From contig NZ_JBHRXI010000004.1 of NCBI RefSeq assembly GCF_042648365.1, positions 434,001 to 498,000 on the forward strand: a stretch of 64,000 nucleotides of DNA, given 5' to 3'. A model generated the notes under the pieces. The model had not been told where the DNA came from. It made no database searches and saw only the letters and a list, made by a program, of their open reading frames with translations. Positions 41,365-49,551 of this stretch are shown piece by piece. The position numbers and the translations under genes are program-made. This DNA is from Lutimaribacter_A marinistellae. Lineage in GTDB: Bacteria > Pseudomonadota > Alphaproteobacteria > Rhodobacterales > Rhodobacteraceae. Each line of letters opens with the position of its first letter. Position 1 is the stretch's first letter.

Positions 41365-42082
41365 GCGCCCACAGGGCATTTTCGCCCAGTTTGGTAACGA
41401 ACTCTTCATGCGCCCGTCGTTCGACTTCGGTGACCCGAGAGGGTAGCGGTTTGGGTCGCGGTGAAGGGCGCCAAGTGTCGACCGAAACACCGGCAGACTG
41501 CTCCTGGGTCGCGGACAGGGCGAAGTCAGGCTGTCGCCCCCCGATCAGCTCAAGATAAACCTCTGCCAGGATCTCGGAGTCGAGCAGGGCGCCGTGTAGC
41601 GTCCGGGCCGAGTTGTCGATGCTGAAACGTCGGCAAAGCGCGTCAAGCGTGGCTGGCGCACCGGGAAAACGCTTGCGGGCCATGGCCAATGTATCGACGG
41701 CCTGATCCATTGGGAGCAGGCGCAAGCCAAGCCACCCCAATTCGGCATTCAGGAATTTCATGTCGAAGGCAGCGTTGTGGATCACCAGCCGTGCATCACC
41801 GACAAAATCAAGGAATTTTTGTCCGATAGCCGAGAACAACGGTTTGTCTCGCAAGGTGATCGCTCCGGGCGCAGGGTCCTGGGGTGGTTCCAGCAAGTCA
41901 CAGCCGATGCCATGCACTTGGAACGCCTCGTGCGGCATGCCGCGATTTGGGTTGATGTACTCGTGGAACGTGCGACCTGTGGGCAGGTGGTTGTAGAGCT
42001 CCAGAGCGCCGATTTCGACGATGCGGTCGCCCGTTTCCGGGTCAAATCCGGTCGTTTCCGTATCAAGAACGATCTCACGCAT
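41357..42082 (-). CDS. dnaQ: DNA polymerase III epsilon subunit (proofreading 3'-5' exonuclease)
   Basis: A 241-residue DEDDh exonuclease: Exo I VLDTETTGFDP with Asp7 and Glu9, Exo II VIHNAAFDMKFLN, and Exo III TLHGALLDSEILAEVY with the His and Asp. The C-terminal tail after about residue 180 is the expected binding arm for the alpha subunit. It overlaps the coaE end by eight bases and belongs to the leftward maf-aroE-coaE-dnaQ operon that starts at the proposed origin. Confidence 0.97.
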   Translation of the reverse strand: MREIVLDTETTGFDPETGDRIVEIGALELYNHLPTGRTFHEYINPNRGMPHEAFQVHGIGCDLLEPPQDPAPGAITLRDKPLFSAIGQKFLDFVGDARLVIHNAAFDMKFLNAELGWLGLRLLPMDQAVDTLAMARKRFPGAPATLDALCRRFSIDNSARTLHGALLDSEILAEVYLELIGGRQPDFALSATQEQSAGVSVDTWRPSPRPKPLPSRVTEVERRAHEEFVTKLGENALWARA

Positions 42083-42671
42083 TCTGGTTTAGCCCTGTCC
42101 TGATTTCCTTCACGATGTCCTGAACCTGTTGTCGTGCATGATCGAGCGTATCGGTCACGATAACAAAGTCGGCGCGGGCGCATTTGTCTTCGTTCGGCAT
42201 CTGCTTTGCAAGGATCTGTTCGAACTGCGCCTCTGTCATGGTGCCCCGCTCCATTACGCGCGCCTTCTGATCTTCACGCGGGATCGAAACACACGCAACG
42301 GCATCCATCGCCTTGTCTCCACCCGTTTCGAACAACAACGGGATGTCATAAACGACAATGTCAGCTGTAACGGATTTCAGGAAATCCGCCCGGTCCGCTG
42401 CAACAAGCGGATGGACGATAGCCTCGATTTGTTTGAGAGCCGTCGGTTCACTGGCGATTATTGCCTTCAATCGGGCCCTGTCGACAACGCCATCAACAAC
42501 CGCCTCGGGAAAGGCCGCTTGCATTGGAGCCACGGCGGCACCACCCTTGTCGTACAGCCGATGTACTGCGGCATCTGCATCCCAGAGCGCGCAACCTTCA
42601 TCCACGAAGAAGCTGGCCGTGGTGCTTTTGCCCATGCCGATGGAGCCTGTAAGTCCCAGACGAAAGCTCAT
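42075..42671 (-). CDS. coaE: Dephospho-CoA kinase
   Basis: A 198-residue P-loop kinase with GSIGMGKST at residues 9-17, the GCALWDADAAVHRLYDKGG substrate segment, and VVYDIPLLFETGGDKAMDAVACVSIPREDQKARVMERG (lid and core). It phosphorylates dephospho-CoA in the last step of CoA synthesis. Both ends overlap neighbours (aroE upstream, dnaQ downstream). Confidence 0.97.
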   Translation of the reverse strand: MSFRLGLTGSIGMGKSTTASFFVDEGCALWDADAAVHRLYDKGGAAVAPMQAAFPEAVVDGVVDRARLKAIIASEPTALKQIEAIVHPLVAADRADFLKSVTADIVVYDIPLLFETGGDKAMDAVACVSIPREDQKARVMERGTMTEAQFEQILAKQMPNEDKCARADFVIVTDTLDHARQQVQDIVKEIRTGLNQNA

Positions 42672-43501
42672 CTGAGCGCAGCCGCCCGCGTTGCCGCATC
42701 AACAACCGGACGTTCGCCGAACCAGCGTTCGAAACCGGGGACGGCCTGATGCAACAGCATCCCCAATCCATCGACAACAATGCAACCCGCCTCTTCGGCA
42801 GTTTGTAGCAACCTTGTCTTGAGAGGGGCATAAACGAGGTCGGTCACGACAGTGCCCGGTGACAGACCATCCAGCGGAATGCGCAGCTCGGGCTTACCAA
42901 CCATACCCAGTGAGGTCGTGTTGACGACAAGGTTTACCCCCTCGATCAGGTTCCCGGCCTGGACCCAGTCGGCGACGACAACGCGATTTCCAAAATCCGA
43001 TTGCAGACGGTCGGCGCGGGCGCGTGTGCGATTGGTCACGATGATTTCCGGCGCACCCGCCTCGGCCAACGCGGACACGACCGCACGCGCGGCGCCACCG
43101 GCACCCAGAACAACTGCCGGCCCCGCGGCTGGATCCCAGTCCGGCGCACCTTCCTTGAGGTTGGTGATGAACCCGTAACCATCGGTGTTGTCCGCGTGGA
43201 TCTTGCCGTCGGCGCGAAAGATCAGCGTGTTGGCCGCACCGATCAGGGTCGCACGATCCGAAATCTGGTCCGCGAAGGTAAGGACCGATTCCTTGTGGGG
43301 AACCGTTATGTTCACCCCGACGAAACCCGCCTTGGGCAAGGTGCGGATCACGGTCTCCAGATCTTCTGGTGCCACATCCATGGGAATGTAGTGACCATTG
43401 AGACCGAGCGTGACCAACCAGTGCCGGTGAATGCGCGGGGATTTGGAATGCGCCACAGGGTGCCCGATGACACCGGCCAAGGGTATGCGCATGTCCGTCA
43501 T
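42668..43501 (-). CDS. aroE: Shikimate dehydrogenase
   Basis: A 277-residue AroE with VIGHPVAHSKSPRIHRHWL (shikimate binding), GVNITVPHKES with catalytic Lys70, GAANTLIFRADGKIHADNTDGYGF, the nucleotide loop VLGAGGAARAVVSAL, and TDLVYAPLKTRLL near the end. It reduces 3-dehydroshikimate with NADPH for aromatic amino-acid synthesis. ATGA-type overlaps join it to maf and coaE. Confidence 0.97.
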   Translation of the reverse strand: MTDMRIPLAGVIGHPVAHSKSPRIHRHWLVTLGLNGHYIPMDVAPEDLETVIRTLPKAGFVGVNITVPHKESVLTFADQISDRATLIGAANTLIFRADGKIHADNTDGYGFITNLKEGAPDWDPAAGPAVVLGAGGAARAVVSALAEAGAPEIIVTNRTRARADRLQSDFGNRVVVADWVQAGNLIEGVNLVVNTTSLGMVGKPELRIPLDGLSPGTVVTDLVYAPLKTRLLQTAEEAGCIVVDGLGMLLHQAVPGFERWFGERPVVDAATRAAALR

Positions 43502-44097
43502 TGTTCGATCACTCCCCGAAGGCCTAGATAATTGAGTAGCTCGATCAAGGGCATACCCAAAACGTTAAAGTAGTCGCCGTCAATGGTCGCGAAGAGCCGG
43601 ACCCCTTCTTCTTCGAGTTTGTAAGCACCTACAGCCTCGCGGATACTGTCCCAGTTTCGATCGACATAGCTTTGCAGGTAATCGTCCGACGCCTCGCGCA
43701 TCCTCAGGCGAACTTGTCCGATGTGCCGCCAGACAGGCTCTCCATTCTCATAAATGACTGCAGCCGACAGAAGCATGTGGCGCTTTCCACGCATGTCGCG
43801 AAGCTGCTGCAATGCCTCTTCGGGTGTCGATGGTTTCGACAACAGCCGCCCTTCGAAATCGAGCACCTGATCGCATCCCAGAACCATGGCTCCTGGGCGC
43901 TTGTCGCTGATCTTGCGGGCCTTCATCTCGGCCAGTGCGTCGGCAATGTCGCGCGGGTTGGCACCCTCGGCCATCAAGGACGACTTAATGGTATCTTCAT
44001 CGACCTTGGGTTTTTCTACCTCGAAGTTCACACCGGACTGCCGCAGCATTTGCGACCTGATCTGCGAGCCAGAAGCGAGGATGAAGGGGATAGTCAT
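43498..44097 (-). CDS. maf: Maf-family nucleotide pyrophosphatase
   Basis: A 199-residue Maf protein: FILASGSQIRSQMLRQSGVNFEV at the start, KPGAMVLGCDQVL-type block (RPGAMVLGCDQVLDFEGRLLSKP) in the middle, and VGAYKLEEEGVRLFATIDGDYFNVLGMPLIELLNYL at the end. Family members hydrolyse dTTP, UTP or modified NTPs and influence septum formation. The start at 44097 directly abuts the non-coding gap; a DnaA-box-like sequence overlaps this start. A longer frame to 44163 would run into the gap. Confidence 0.95.
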   Translation of the reverse strand: MTIPFILASGSQIRSQMLRQSGVNFEVEKPKVDEDTIKSSLMAEGANPRDIADALAEMKARKISDKRPGAMVLGCDQVLDFEGRLLSKPSTPEEALQQLRDMRGKRHMLLSAAVIYENGEPVWRHIGQVRLRMREASDDYLQSYVDRNWDSIREAVGAYKLEEEGVRLFATIDGDYFNVLGMPLIELLNYLGLRGVIEQ

Positions 44098-44502
44098 GGG
44101 GATAACCGGGTGGGCAAGGCAAGGAGTTTGTTCGCATCGTTTGTATGAATTTCCGCTTGCCAAGCAAACCCCGGGTTTGGCGGGAAAACCTCATCCGAGT
44201 CGCGCCAAGCACATCCCACGGGAACAAGGATAACCGAACTGTTGAGAACAAACGCATCAAACCACAGGTTATCCCGGATTTTCCAGATCTACTGGAAAAA
44301 ACTGGTTACTTAAGTATCTGTAAAAAAATAACTTTCGGAAGTTTTCCCCACCACGTGGAACAGTCTGCTTCCCGCTTGCCCCGATGTGGATAAGCCACGG
44401 GATCGAATTTTTATCCACGGATTCCGAAGGCCCTACAAAACCATCATCCTTTTCTCTTTTCTTTCTTTTTATTAGTGAGTGACCAAGGTTCACGAGGATC
44501 CC
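44098..44502. other. Candidate chromosomal replication origin (oriC)
   Basis: A 405-bp gap without a gene between the leftward maf operon and rightward hemJ-rho. It has a perfect DnaA box on the minus strand (TGTGGATAA, 44385-44393). Near matches are TTATCCACG (44411-44419) and TGGGGATAA (44097-44105), and weaker ones TTATCCCGG (44269-44277) and TTTTCCCCA (44342-44350). An AT-rich stretch lies at about 44291-44340, which could be the unwinding element. A TTAA-N7-TAAA CtrA-like site is at 44310-44324, two GANTC methylation sites at 44197-44201 and 44420-44424, and an unbroken 24-nt pyrimidine tract at 44447-44470. The flanking gene order matches that around alphaproteobacterial origins. dnaA itself is not in the window. 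Confidence 0.75.
44385..44393 (-). promoter_or_regulatory. DnaA box, perfect consensus
   Basis: TGTGGATAA is the exact reverse complement of the consensus DnaA box TTATCCACA. Seventeen bases on, TTATCCACG (44411-44419) lies in the opposite orientation with one mismatch, so the pair forms a convergent arrangement. Confidence 0.75.
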
Positions 44503-44952
44503 ATGACCGATCTGCTCTACATTCTGTATCCTTGGGTGAAATCCCTGCACATCATGGCTGTCATGTCCTGGATGGCTGGTCTGTTCTACTTGCCGAGATT
44601 GTTCGTCTATCATGTCGAACAGGCAGGGTCGGTTGACGGTGCAAGCGCCATTTTTGAGACCATGGAACACAAGTTGCTACGTTTCATCATGGCCCCCGCG
44701 ATGATCGTGGCATGGGTCTGCGGTTTATTGATGGTATTCACTCCGGGGATCGTCGACTGGACGATGTTCTGGCCGTGGGCCAAGACCGCAGGTGTCATAG
44801 GGATGACCTGGTTCCACCACTGGCTGGGGTATCGCCGTAAGGATTTCGTGGCAGGGCGGAATTCGCTGACAGGCCGACAGTACCGATTGATGAACGAAGT
44901 TCCGACGCTGCTGATGGTCGTCATCGTGATCTCGGTCATCGTCAAATTCTGA
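44503..44952 (+). CDS. hemJ: Protoporphyrinogen IX oxidase HemJ
   Basis: A 149-residue membrane protein with four or so hydrophobic helices: LYPWVKSLHIMAVMSWMAGLFYLPRLFVYH, MEHKLLRFIMAPAMIVAWVCGLLMVF, AKTAGVIGMTWFHHWLGYRRKDF, RLMNEVPTLLMVVIVISVIVKF. This matches the HemJ (UPF0093) family with conserved His and Arg residues, which oxidises protoporphyrinogen IX in heme synthesis in many alphaproteobacteria. ATG 44503 with GAGG upstream is preferred over GTG 44479. It is the first rightward gene after the proposed origin. Confidence 0.93.
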   Translation: MTDLLYILYPWVKSLHIMAVMSWMAGLFYLPRLFVYHVEQAGSVDGASAIFETMEHKLLRFIMAPAMIVAWVCGLLMVFTPGIVDWTMFWPWAKTAGVIGMTWFHHWLGYRRKDFVAGRNSLTGRQYRLMNEVPTLLMVVIVISVIVKF

Positions 44953-45078
44953 GAGCGGGTTTGACTCTGGCATAGCGCTCGCTTATCTACCGCTACACGT
45001 CCCGTCCGGGGCGATGCTCTCCGATTGCACATCTCCACCATACACGCCGTCTCTGCGGCGGCTACAGGGCCGTTCATC

Positions 45079-46350
45079 ATGTCTACCGAAGTTCTGAATC
45101 TCTCCGATCTCAAGGCCAAGAGCCCCAAGGACCTTCTGGCAATGGCAGAAGAGCTGGAGATCGAGAACGCCTCGACCATGCGCAAGGGCGAGATGATGTT
45201 CCAGATTCTCCGTGAACGCGCGGATGAGGGCTGGGAGATCGCTGGTGATGGTGTACTGGAGGTTCTGCAGGACGGTTTTGGCTTCCTTCGTTCGACCGAA
45301 GCCAACTACCTTCCGGGCCCGGATGACATCTATGTCTCGCCTGACATGATCCGGCAGTACTCCTTGCGCACAGGCGATACCGTAGAGGGCCAGATCAAAG
45401 CTCCGCTGGACAACGAGCGGTACTTCGCGTTGGTCGACGTCAAGCAGATCAATTTCGAGGATCCTGAAAAGGCCCGTCACAAGGTCGCGTTCGACAACCT
45501 GACGCCGCTCTACCCGGATGAGCGTTTGAAGATGGAAATCGAGGACCCGACGATCAAGGACAAGTCTGCGCGGGTCATCGACCTAGTCGCGCCGATCGGG
45601 AAGGGGCAGCGTTCCCTGATTGTGGCGCCGCCAAGGACAGGTAAGACGGTGATCCTCCAGAACATTGCCCACTCGATCGAGCAGAACCACCCCGAGTGCT
45701 ACCTGATCGTCCTTCTGATCGACGAACGCCCAGAAGAAGTTACCGATATGCAGCGCTCGGTTAAGGGGGAGGTTGTGTCCTCTACCTTTGACGAACCTGC
45801 AGCCCGTCACGTGGCCGTGTCCGAGATGGTGATCGAAAAAGCCAAGAGATTGGTAGAGCATAAACGAGATGTTGTTATTCTTCTCGACTCAATCACAAGA
45901 CTTGGTAGGGCATTCAATACAGTTGTTCCGTCTTCGGGCAAGGTTCTGACCGGTGGCGTCGACGCCAACGCCCTGCAACGACCCAAGCGCTTCTTTGGTG
46001 CGGCGCGGAACATCGAAGAAGGCGGTTCTCTGACGATTATTGCTACGGCGCTTATCGACACTGGCAGCCGGATGGACGAGGTTATCTTTGAAGAATTCAA
46101 GGGTACCGGTAACTCTGAAATCGTGTTGGATCGCAAGATTGCCGACAAACGCGTCTTCCCTGCGATCGATATCCTCAAGTCCGGGACTCGGAAAGAGGAT
46201 CTGTTGGTCAACAAGGCCGACTTGGCCAAAACATTCGTTCTGCGCCGGATTCTGAATCCGATGGGAACAACGGACGCGATCGAATTCCTGCTTTCCAAGC
46301 TGAAGCAGACAAAGACAAACTCGGATTTCTTCGACTCGATGAACACCTGA
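45079..46350 (+). CDS. rho: Transcription termination factor Rho
   Basis: A 423-residue Rho. The N-terminal domain starts LNLSDLKAKSPKDLLAMAEELEIENASTMRKGEMMFQIL, then the RNA-binding cold-shock-like fold GDGVLEVLQDGFGFLRSTEANYLPGPDDIYVS. The ATPase P-loop reads APPRTGKT (about residues 183-190), where E. coli has PPKAGKT. The R-loop/Q-loop region VILLDSITRLGRAFNTVVPSSGKVLTGGVDANALQRPKRFFGAARNIEEGGSLTIIATALIDTGSRMDEVIFEEFKGTGNSE is intact. The ATG at 45079 is preferred; a frame from 45025 extends upstream. Confidence 0.98.
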   Translation: MSTEVLNLSDLKAKSPKDLLAMAEELEIENASTMRKGEMMFQILRERADEGWEIAGDGVLEVLQDGFGFLRSTEANYLPGPDDIYVSPDMIRQYSLRTGDTVEGQIKAPLDNERYFALVDVKQINFEDPEKARHKVAFDNLTPLYPDERLKMEIEDPTIKDKSARVIDLVAPIGKGQRSLIVAPPRTGKTVILQNIAHSIEQNHPECYLIVLLIDERPEEVTDMQRSVKGEVVSSTFDEPAARHVAVSEMVIEKAKRLVEHKRDVVILLDSITRLGRAFNTVVPSSGKVLTGGVDANALQRPKRFFGAARNIEEGGSLTIIATALIDTGSRMDEVIFEEFKGTGNSEIVLDRKIADKRVFPAIDILKSGTRKEDLLVNKADLAKTFVLRRILNPMGTTDAIEFLLSKLKQTKTNSDFFDSMNT

Positions 46351-46381
46351 CCCGTCAGGGTCGGATCGTGAGGGTCCCTGT

Positions 46382-47671
46382 ATGGATACCATTTTTGCCT
46401 TGGCAACCGCGCGGGGGAAATCCGGCGTTGCCGTGATTCGTGTGTCCGGCCCAAGGGCTCATGACGCAGCTGCTACCTTGACCGGAAGTGGCTTGGCAGG
46501 CCGCGGTATGAGTGTCCGCAACCTCTACGACGTACATGGTGAACTCCTTGATGAAGCGGTCATTTTAACCTTTGTCGGGCCTAACAGTTTCACGGGCGAA
46601 GACGTTGTCGAGTTCCAGATCCATGGTAGCTCGGCTAGCGTTCAAGCTGTCAGTTCGGCGCTCGCAGCGCTTTCTGATTTGCGTCAGGCTGAACCAGGGG
46701 AGTTCACCCGAAGGGCGCTGGAAAATGGTCGCCTGGATCTTGCTCAGGTGGAGGGACTTGCCGACCTGATCGATTCCGAGACGGAGGCACAGCGGAAGCA
46801 AGCGCAAGCAATTTTGTCCGGTAAACTCGGCGACCTGGCTGAAAGTTGGCGGCGAGACCTGATCCGAGCGGCGTCACTCCTCGAAGCTGTCATCGATTTC
46901 GCCGACGAAGAAGTACCGACGGACGTGACGCCAGAGGTCTCCCAAATCCTAGAACGTCTGATGGGAGCTTTGCGTCAAGAAATATCGGGTGTTCGAATTG
47001 CCGAGAGGATCAGGGATGGCTTCGAAGTTGCCATTATCGGCGCACCGAATGTTGGAAAGTCAACTCTCCTTAATGCACTTGCCGGCAGGGACGCTGCGAT
47101 TACCTCCGATATAGCAGGAACTACGCGGGACGTGATCGAAGTTCGGATGGATCTGGCCGGGTTGCCCGTTACGCTGCTGGATACCGCAGGTTTGCGTGAT
47201 ACAGATGATGTTGTTGAGAGCCTGGGTATCGGCCTTGCCCGGCAGAGAGCGGAGCGTGCTGACCTTCGCGTGTTTCTAATAGATGGATGGGACAGCTCAC
47301 TTGGAATTTCCCGGCAAACTGGGGACATTGTAGTTGCTCCAAAGGCAGATTTGCGGGGAACGCGTGAGTTTGCTGTGTCGGGCAAGACGGGCCAGGGGAT
47401 AGACGAGCTTATCACCAAGATCGAGAATGTGCTCGTGGACAAGTCGACCGGAGCAGGCATCGCGACGCGGGACCGTCATCGAAAGGCGATGACGGATTCG
47501 TTGGAACGTCTGTTGGCCGCCCGCAACCTCCTTGACCTCGGGCCGGACAGTTACGATCTTTCTGCTGAAGAGATGCGCTCGGCAATCCGGTCGTTGGAAT
47601 CGTTGGTCGGTCGAATAGGCGTCGAGAATCTGCTTGATGAGATTTTTGCCAGCTTTTGCTTGGGTAAGTAG
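46382..47671 (+). CDS. mnmE: tRNA modification GTPase MnmE
   Basis: A 429-residue MnmE. The N-terminal folate-binding domain begins MDTIFALATARGKSGVAVIRVSGP. A helical domain carries the GTPase domain with GAPNVGKST (about residues 219-227) and DTAGLRDTDD. The C-terminal end FASFCLGK has the conserved C-x-G-K motif. With MnmG it makes the 5-carboxymethylaminomethyl uridine at the tRNA wobble position. The two genes are adjacent (two bases between the mnmE stop and first mnmG codon), as their joint function suggests. Confidence 0.98.
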   Translation: MDTIFALATARGKSGVAVIRVSGPRAHDAAATLTGSGLAGRGMSVRNLYDVHGELLDEAVILTFVGPNSFTGEDVVEFQIHGSSASVQAVSSALAALSDLRQAEPGEFTRRALENGRLDLAQVEGLADLIDSETEAQRKQAQAILSGKLGDLAESWRRDLIRAASLLEAVIDFADEEVPTDVTPEVSQILERLMGALRQEISGVRIAERIRDGFEVAIIGAPNVGKSTLLNALAGRDAAITSDIAGTTRDVIEVRMDLAGLPVTLLDTAGLRDTDDVVESLGIGLARQRAERADLRVFLIDGWDSSLGISRQTGDIVVAPKADLRGTREFAVSGKTGQGIDELITKIENVLVDKSTGAGIATRDRHRKAMTDSLERLLAARNLLDLGPDSYDLSAEEMRSAIRSLESLVGRIGVENLLDEIFASFCLGK

Positions 47672-47673
47672 GA

Positions 47674-49551
47674 GTGTTTCACGTGAAACAATGTGACTTT
47701 GACGTTGTGGTGATCGGCGCCGGTCACGCAGGCGTAGAAGCAGCTCATGCGGCTGCGCGCATGGGAAGTTCCGTTGCACTCGTCACGCTCTCTGAACGGG
47801 ATATAGGCGTGATGTCATGTAACCCGGCTATCGGGGGATTGGGAAAGGGGCACCTTGTCCGCGAAATTGATGCGATGGACGGGGTAATGGGCGTTGCTGC
47901 CGATCGGGCCGGTATCCAATTCCGTCTATTGAACAGGCGTAAAGGGCCGGCTGTGCAAGGGCCACGCGCTCAGGCCGACCGAAAGCTGTACCAGAGCGCA
48001 ATGATGAAACTCACGCGTCAGCGTAGAGAGCTACGTATTGTTCCCGGTGAGGTCGTTGATTTCGTCATGGATAAGGACCGTGTCGCTGGCGTAGAGCTAG
48101 CAGACGGATCAAAGTTAACAGCAAAGTCAGTGATCCTGACATCGGGTACGTTTCTAAGGGGAACGATCCATATCGGAGATGTTTCACGATCCGGGGGCCG
48201 AATAGGGGATCGCGCGTCGGTCAGATTGGCGGAGCGGATCGACTATTTCGAACTGGCGAAAGGGCGATTGAAAACTGGCACGCCTCCTAGGTTGAGCGGT
48301 AGAACAATCGCATGGGACCAATTGGAGCGGCAGGAAGGTGACGAAGACCCATCGTTGTTTTCGTTTCTTTCGGATGTACCACTTGCTCGACAGATCGCTT
48401 GCGGCATTACCCATACGAATGAACGCACGCACGATATCATACGCAATAACCTGTCGCGCTCTGCCATGTATGGCGGCCACATCGACGGAGTAGGGCCACG
48501 GTACTGCCCGTCCATAGAGGACAAAATCGTCCGGTTTTCGGAAAAAAACTCGCACCAGATCTTCCTTGAGCCGGAAGGTCTGGACGTGGATACCGTTTAT
48601 CCGAACGGGATCTCAACCTCTCTTCCGGAAGAGGTGCAGCTCGAGTACGTTCGTTCCATAACGGGCCTTGAGGCAGCGGAGATACTGCAACCCGGTTATG
48701 CCGTTGAGTATGATTACGTTGATCCCCGGTCGCTCGACATGACGCTCGCTGTGTCAAAGACTCCAGGTTTGTATCTTGCAGGTCAGATCAATGGTACCAC
48801 GGGATACGAGGAAGCCGCAGCGCAAGGCCTTGTCGCGGGGTTGAATGCTGCGTTAAGCGCTCAAGGTCGTGATCCGATCATTTTCAGCCGTTCCGACAGC
48901 TATATCGGTGTGATGGTTGATGATCTTACAACTCGTGGGGTAACGGAACCTTACCGGATGTTCACCTCGCGGGCAGAGTTCAGGCTGTCATTGAGGGCAG
49001 ACAATGCCGATCAACGCCTGACGCCGATCGCAATCGAGCTCGGTTGCGCTTCCGAAAACCGGAAAAAGCTCTTTTCTGAAAAGATCGAAAAGATAGACCG
49101 AATCAAGTCGAAATTGCACGGAGTTCGCCTTACTCCAAAGCAGATTTCCGAAGCGGGGATAAAGGTAAGTCAAGATGGCAACCTGCGGGATGGTATGGAT
49201 GTTTTGGCGTTCCCTGATGTTGGTTTGTCAGACTTGGCGCCACTGGTGGATGGTCTTGACGGTGTTGAAACGGATATCAAAATCCAGATAGAGCGTGACG
49301 CGCAATACCATCACTACATTCTAAGGCAGCAACGCGATGTGGTTGAACTTAAGCGTGACGAGCAGGAGGTCATAGATGCCGGGTTCGACTATGACTCGCT
49401 GGTCGGTCTGTCGAATGAATTGCGTTTCAAGTTGAAGCAGGTCCGTCCTCATAATCTTGCTCAAGCGGGGCGCATCGACGGAATCACTCCGTCCGCTCTT
49501 GCACTGATACTTGCGCGGTTGCGTAAAGATCGTAAGGCCAAGGCTTCATGA
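47674..49551 (+). CDS. mnmG: tRNA uridine-5-carboxymethylaminomethyl modification enzyme MnmG
   Basis: A 625-residue FAD protein with VVIGAGHAGVEAAHAAARMG (Rossmann), NPAIGGLGKGHLVREIDAMDGVMG, and FRLLNRRKGPAVQGPRAQADRKLY. It is the MnmE partner in wobble-uridine modification. The first possible codon GTG (47674) directly touches the Shine-Dalgarno AGGAG (47670-47674). A second GTG at 47683 sits eight bases behind it and is at ideal distance, so translation may begin there, inside the parS palindrome; the protein would then start MKQCDFDVV. Confidence 0.97.
   Translation: MFHVKQCDFDVVVIGAGHAGVEAAHAAARMGSSVALVTLSERDIGVMSCNPAIGGLGKGHLVREIDAMDGVMGVAADRAGIQFRLLNRRKGPAVQGPRAQADRKLYQSAMMKLTRQRRELRIVPGEVVDFVMDKDRVAGVELADGSKLTAKSVILTSGTFLRGTIHIGDVSRSGGRIGDRASVRLAERIDYFELAKGRLKTGTPPRLSGRTIAWDQLERQEGDEDPSLFSFLSDVPLARQIACGITHTNERTHDIIRNNLSRSAMYGGHIDGVGPRYCPSIEDKIVRFSEKNSHQIFLEPEGLDVDTVYPNGISTSLPEEVQLEYVRSITGLEAAEILQPGYAVEYDYVDPRSLDMTLAVSKTPGLYLAGQINGTTGYEEAAAQGLVAGLNAALSAQGRDPIIFSRSDSYIGVMVDDLTTRGVTEPYRMFTSRAEFRLSLRADNADQRLTPIAIELGCASENRKKLFSEKIEKIDRIKSKLHGVRLTPKQISEAGIKVSQDGNLRDGMDVLAFPDVGLSDLAPLVDGLDGVETDIKIQIERDAQYHHYILRQQRDVVELKRDEQEVIDAGFDYDSLVGLSNELRFKLKQVRPHNLAQAGRIDGITPSALALILARLRKDRKAKAS
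47675..47690. promoter_or_regulatory. parS centromere site 1
   Basis: TGTTTCACGTGAAACA is a perfect match to the 16-bp consensus bound by ParB in most bacteria. It lies across the mnmG start, with its central CAC/GTG supplying a start codon candidate. parA and parB lie 2.5-3.3 kb downstream. Confidence 0.95.

Noticed and set aside
45807..46454. A minus-strand frame overlapping rho and the mnmE start
   Set aside because: rho and mnmE are unmistakable on the plus strand, and the frame spans two genes with no start signal.
48180..48188. TGTTTCACG inside mnmG as a third parS
   Set aside because: Only the left half matches; the right half has no agreement with the consensus, so it is probably coincidence.
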